64,000 bases of DNA from assembly GCF_000383855.1 (NCBI RefSeq), contig NZ_KB912877.1, positions 3,822,718 through 3,886,717 on the forward strand, read 5' to 3'. The first letter of the stretch is position 1, and each line of letters begins with the position of its first letter. Positions 61,061 to 64,000 of the stretch are shown here, piece by piece. Position numbers and translations under genes: made by a program. The DNA comes from Methylobacter marinus A45. GTDB lineage: Bacteria; Pseudomonadota; Gammaproteobacteria; Methylococcales; Methylomonadaceae. Below the pieces are notes generated by a model. That model had not been told where the DNA came from. It made no database searches and saw only the letters and a program-made list of their open reading frames with translations.

Positions 61061-62263
61061 ATGGCAAGTGACAACCCGGCAGTAAATTTTGTCGAATACA
61101 TGAAAGGGGTTGGCGATTCAGCCGTCAATATTGCTGAAGAAAGCGCTTATGGAGTCTATGACTTCGGACAGGTGGCTATAGGTGGCGCTAAAATTGCCGC
61201 TAAGGAAGGCTTATCGGCCATAGGCGCAAATGAAGCCGCCGCCAAAATTATGGTCGAGGATATCGAGCCCTTGAGCGCTCTGGGTAAGGCGGCCGCCCAA
61301 GGTGGTTATGAAGGCTTGGGCGATGCGGTTAAAAGCATGCCTGGCAATATGGCCCATGCGGTGGCTGATGCTGTCCAGAAGGGTGACATGCGGGCCTTGG
61401 GCGGTTCGGTGACGGATGCCGTGTTGATGGCTGAGGGTGCTCGAGTGGGCGTAGTGGGGGCGGCTAAAAGTGCAGGTAAAGCCGCCGCAGCTTTGAAGCC
61501 TGCCGTCAATGCCACGGCTGAGGCAGCAAAAGAGGCCGTTGGCAAAGCCAAAGCTGCACTTGGCAAGTCCAAAACATCAGGTAACCCGGAAATCGCCAAT
61601 AAGGCGACCGCTGCATGTGAGAAGAAAAATGATATTGCGGCGCGAGGAAAGCACAGCCAAAAAGATGCAAATATTCCAAGAAATTTCGAACCAATATATG
61701 AAAAAGCGCCCGCTGCCAAAAAAGAAATAGATAGCATGGCTGATGAGATTGCCGAAAAGTTTAATGGTAAAGTAGCCAAAGCTCCTCTCAAATCTCGTGA
61801 GAGAGCAATCGAAAAAATTATGAACGATTATGATGGGGATGCTACTCGAATAAAGGATTTAGCAAGAAATACAATCATTGTTTCGCCTGACAAAATGGAC
61901 GTTGTAGTAAATGAATTAGTTAATCGTGGTGCTAATGTTAAAGTTATCAACGGAGAAACAGATCCATTGGGTTACAGTGGAGTCAATTCAACAATTAAAA
62001 CCCAAGCAGGGATTGTTGGCGAAGTGCAGGTGAATACACCAGCAATGATTTATGCAAAGGAATCTGAGACTATGGCTAGAGCATTGCTAGGAGATGAAAT
62101 ATATAATTCTGTCGCAACTAAAACCGGTATTGCTGGTGGGCAAGGCCACAAATTTTATGAACAATGGAGAACGCTCGCAGATGGCGATCCAATGAGACCA
62201 ATAATAGAATCTCAAAGCAAAGCTTATTATGAATCAATCAGGAATTTGACAAATGGCAATTAA
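61061..62263 (+). CDS. T6SS effector with RelA/SpoT-like synthetase toxin domain
   Basis: 400 residues. The N-terminal part (1-190) is Ala/Gly/Val-rich and helical. The C-terminal part (about 205-395) is a RelA/SpoT (PF04607-type) domain: LKSRERAIEKIMNDYDGDAT (243-262), DLARNTIIVS (266-275), GYSGVNSTIKT (304-314), GEVQVNTPAMIYAKE (320-334), the last two matching G-Y-x-G-h-H and E-h-Q-h-x-T patterns of ppGpp synthetases. Base composition turns AT-rich near residue 185, as when a toxin tip is swapped. Related effectors such as Tas1 pyrophosphorylate adenosine nucleotides; that product is not implied here. Gene stop overlaps the next start. Confidence 0.8.
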   Translation: MASDNPAVNFVEYMKGVGDSAVNIAEESAYGVYDFGQVAIGGAKIAAKEGLSAIGANEAAAKIMVEDIEPLSALGKAAAQGGYEGLGDAVKSMPGNMAHAVADAVQKGDMRALGGSVTDAVLMAEGARVGVVGAAKSAGKAAAALKPAVNATAEAAKEAVGKAKAALGKSKTSGNPEIANKATAACEKKNDIAARGKHSQKDANIPRNFEPIYEKAPAAKKEIDSMADEIAEKFNGKVAKAPLKSRERAIEKIMNDYDGDATRIKDLARNTIIVSPDKMDVVVNELVNRGANVKVINGETDPLGYSGVNSTIKTQAGIVGEVQVNTPAMIYAKESETMARALLGDEIYNSVATKTGIAGGQGHKFYEQWRTLADGDPMRPIIESQSKAYYESIRNLTNGN

Positions 62264-62486
62264 GACAGGCGAATATTTGAACACAAAAGATATCTATATT
62301 GATTATCCATATGAAGAAGTTATGTTCAGACGCACCTGCTCCAACGGACTGATATATAGAAAATTTTATGGGGAAAACGAAAATCCTGTGCCAATAAATT
62401 ATGATAATAAATTGTATAATGAAGCGTTATTGTCAGGTCATGAAATTACTCAAGAGGAATATAACAAAGGAAAAATAAGAAAGTGA
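62253..62486 (+). CDS. Small protein between toxin and hydrolase
   Basis: 77 residues (MAIKTGEYLNTKDIYIDYPYEEV). Beta-rich, acidic/basic mix, AT-rich; starts 11 bases inside the toxin gene. Might be a partial toxin-associated or immunity protein. No family recognised. ATG is preceded by a weak site. Confidence 0.6.
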   Translation: MAIKTGEYLNTKDIYIDYPYEEVMFRRTCSNGLIYRKFYGENENPVPINYDNKLYNEALLSGHEITQEEYNKGKIRK

Positions 62487-62905
62487 GTAATTTGGAAACA
62501 GCCATTGCAATATCATCTCGTGTTCATACTGGTCAGGTTGATAAAGCGGGTCAGCCTTACATCCTGCATCCGCTGAGGGTGATGTTAAAATTTCAAAACG
62601 AGCACGAAAGAATTGTTGCTGTTTTGCACGATGTTATCGAAGATAGTGAGATTTCGCTTGATGATTTAAAGAGGTTAGGTTTCTCGACGATAATTATTGA
62701 GGCTATCGGTTGTTTGACAAAGAGGGGCGAGGAAACTTATGAAGAATTTATTTCACGAGTATCTCTTAATGATTTGGCTAGAAAAATAAAAATCGAAGAC
62801 ATTAAAGATAATATGGATTTGACCAGAATCGACTCAATTAATGATATAGATCTGGCAAGAGTAAAAAAATATCATCGAGCGCTAAAGTTTCTAAGTAAAT
62901 CTTGA
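62483..62905 (+). CDS. Small HD-type alarmone hydrolase, candidate immunity protein
   Basis: 140 residues starting at GTG 62483 (GTGA overlap). RelA/SpoT-type HD phosphohydrolase motifs: His15 and Lys21 in VHTGQVDKAGQPYILHPL, His29, HD at 49-50 in LHDVIEDS with Glu53/Asp54, and the distal Asp106/Asn110 in KIEDIKDNMDLTRI. Length fits single-domain small alarmone hydrolases. It follows the effector at once and would degrade the effector's nucleotide product, the arrangement of toxSAS toxin-antitoxin pairs. Cytoplasmic. Confidence 0.83.
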   Translation: MSNLETAIAISSRVHTGQVDKAGQPYILHPLRVMLKFQNEHERIVAVLHDVIEDSEISLDDLKRLGFSTIIIEAIGCLTKRGEETYEEFISRVSLNDLARKIKIEDIKDNMDLTRIDSINDIDLARVKKYHRALKFLSKS

Positions 62906-63149
62906 ATGTATACCTCGTAATCTTTTACCTGTTGGGCTGGAGGTCAGCTTCTTCTCGAACTCTGGTCCAGTCACGGGAGATGTGCTTTCCATTATGGAAA
63001 TGCATACTATGGGCGATAAGACCTTATGCAGACATCCTCTGTACACGACAAAAAAAGCTAACTGTTTGATTTACAAGGCAGGAAAAATAAAGGACTTGAA
63101 AGTCCATCGCTAATCGATTTCACTCTCTTGCGACCAAACAGGAGGTGAA

Positions 63150-63424
63150 ATGAAATTAAGCGATGGACTAAGAGTGATTCTAAAAGGACATTTAGGCTGG
63201 GCAAGTGCCGATTGGATTGTTTTATTGGGATGCTGTTGGCGTTAGTGCGAATGAAGCACATTAATCTGACGCAACTGGCGTTGGCTTTCGCGAGCCAGGC
63301 AGACCCAAAATCGCGCTATCGCCGGCTGCAACGATTTTTCCGGGAAGTCGTCTTCGACTACGATGCCATAGCCCGCTTAATCATGGCCCTGTTTGATTTA
63401 TACGATCAGTCCTACTATCTATAG
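63150..63424 (+). pseudogene. N-terminal fragment of IS4-family transposase
   Basis: Starts MKLSDGLRVILKGHLGWASA, shifts frame near 63210, then continues DCFIGMLLALVRMKHINLTQ and RRLQRFFREVVFDYDAIARL to a stop at 63424. Typical N terminus of IS4-type transposases with about 90 residues kept; no catalytic residues. Not related closely to the IS4 element at 53-56 kb. Confidence 0.75.
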
Positions 63425-63501
63425 CAATCAGCCGTTACTTGAAAGCTAAAGCTGTTGTGAAAGTTGAGTTTTGTTATTGACTGGCCTGCCTGAAAAATAC
63501 A

Positions 63502-63522
63502 GTAGGGTACGCATCGCGTACG
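63502..63522. repeat. REP-like palindrome
   Basis: GTAGGGTACGCATCGCGTACG, nearly the same as GTAGGGTACGCACTGCGTACC at 34544-34564 inside the prophage. Suggests one repetitive family present in both host and prophage DNA. Confidence 0.7.
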
Positions 63523-63594
63523 AGACTGTGAAAGTATTCAAGACTCCTCAATGGTATAATATTATTTATTATTCCATTGATATAAAAAGAATAA

Positions 63595-64000
63595 ATGACT
63601 GCCAAGAACTATAAAGTGGGTCAAGATCGCTACCAGTCATCGTTGCTGCCCCCCCGCGTGGATGAGTATGTATCCGAGAATAATCCGGTACGCGCGATTG
63701 ATGCATACGTGACCACCCTTGATTTAGTGCGCTTGAAAATCCAAAAGTGCAGCTCAGGTCTGACAGCCGGGCAACCGGCCTATCATCCAAGCCTGCTGAT
63801 CAAGCTCTATCTTTACGGCTATATGAATGGGATACGCAGTAGCCGCAAGCTGGAGCGCGAGGCGGCCCGTAATCTTGAGGTGATCTGGTTGGTTGATAGC
63901 CTACGGCCCAGTTATAAAACCATCGCTAACTTTCGGAAAGACAACAGCGCCGCCTTAAAGGCGATCAACAAAGATTTTATTCTGCTCTGTAAACAGCTCA
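63595..64000 (+). CDS. IS1182-family transposase, partial at window end
   Basis: 135 residues visible from ATG 63595 (MTAKNYKVGQDRYQSSLLPPRVDEYV). NPVRAIDAYVTTLDL, YHPSLLIKLYLYGYMNGIRSSRKLERE and SYKTIANFRKDN are IS1182 family signatures. Continues beyond the window. Whether complete cannot be told. Confidence 0.85.
   Translation, partial: MTAKNYKVGQDRYQSSLLPPRVDEYVSENNPVRAIDAYVTTLDLVRLKIQKCSSGLTAGQPAYHPSLLIKLYLYGYMNGIRSSRKLEREAARNLEVIWLVDSLRPSYKTIANFRKDNSAALKAINKDFILLCKQL

Noticed and set aside
61061..62263. Nuclease or pore-forming toxin assignment for the effector
   Set aside because: The C-terminal motifs match nucleotide synthetases better than any nuclease motif; no membrane helix in the tip.

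Overview
The window looks like a piece of a gammaproteobacterial chromosome, most likely from a type I methanotroph or a close methylotroph. This is inferred from the phosphoketolase and acetate kinase pair, the gammaproteobacterial-type tRNA-Lys and the mobile element content; there is no rRNA or pmoA here to settle it.

Layout. (1) 1-8.5 kb is ordinary host DNA: an acetate kinase/phosphoketolase operon, a 206-bp tandem triplication carrying REP-like palindromes, a small membrane protein, MtfA-type peptidase, a TrkH/TrkA-type potassium uptake pair, an HdeD-like membrane protein and tRNA-Lys(CTT). (2) About 8531-46258 is a complete-looking Mu-like transposable prophage with a long flexible (siphovirus) tail, resembling the B3/D3112 type. 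It is flanked by a candidate 5-bp duplication (CCTGC). Read on the minus strand from right to left it runs: divergent repressor and Ner, MuA and MuB transposition proteins, small early genes, GemA, cargo, Mor activator, lysozyme/Rz/Rz1, terminase, portal, a DNA methyltransferase with a (GACA)8 tract at its 5' end, head genes, tail genes with a -1 frameshift signal, tape measure and tail tip. A lipoprotein gene sits at the far end on the opposite strand. (3) About 47-53.2 kb is an integron gene-cassette array: at least five attC-type sites in one orientation separate small genes of mostly unknown function, including a broken barstar-like gene and an HEPN-type protein. No integrase is visible. 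(4) 50.8-58.9 kb is scarred by mobile elements: an IS4-family element interrupted by an IS701-family element, two copies of a 205-bp MITE, and a truncated ISL3 element. An AT-rich RlmN/Cfr-family rRNA methyltransferase lies among them. (5) 59.3-62.9 kb is an orphan type VI secretion island: truncated VgrG, internally deleted PAAR, an accessory protein, an effector with a C-terminal RelA/SpoT-type nucleotide synthetase domain, and downstream a small HD-type alarmone hydrolase that is a natural candidate for immunity. (6) The right edge holds IS4 and IS1182 transposase pieces.

How it works together: the prophage carries everything needed for replicative transposition, packaging, morphogenesis and lysis, plus phase-variable methylation that could alter host or phage DNA. 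The cassette array and the T6SS island are accessory conflict and adaptation regions. The most notable candidates for new biology are the alarmone-synthetase effector paired with an alarmone hydrolase, the phase-variable prophage methyltransferase, and the orphan cassette array with its palindromic neighbour element.
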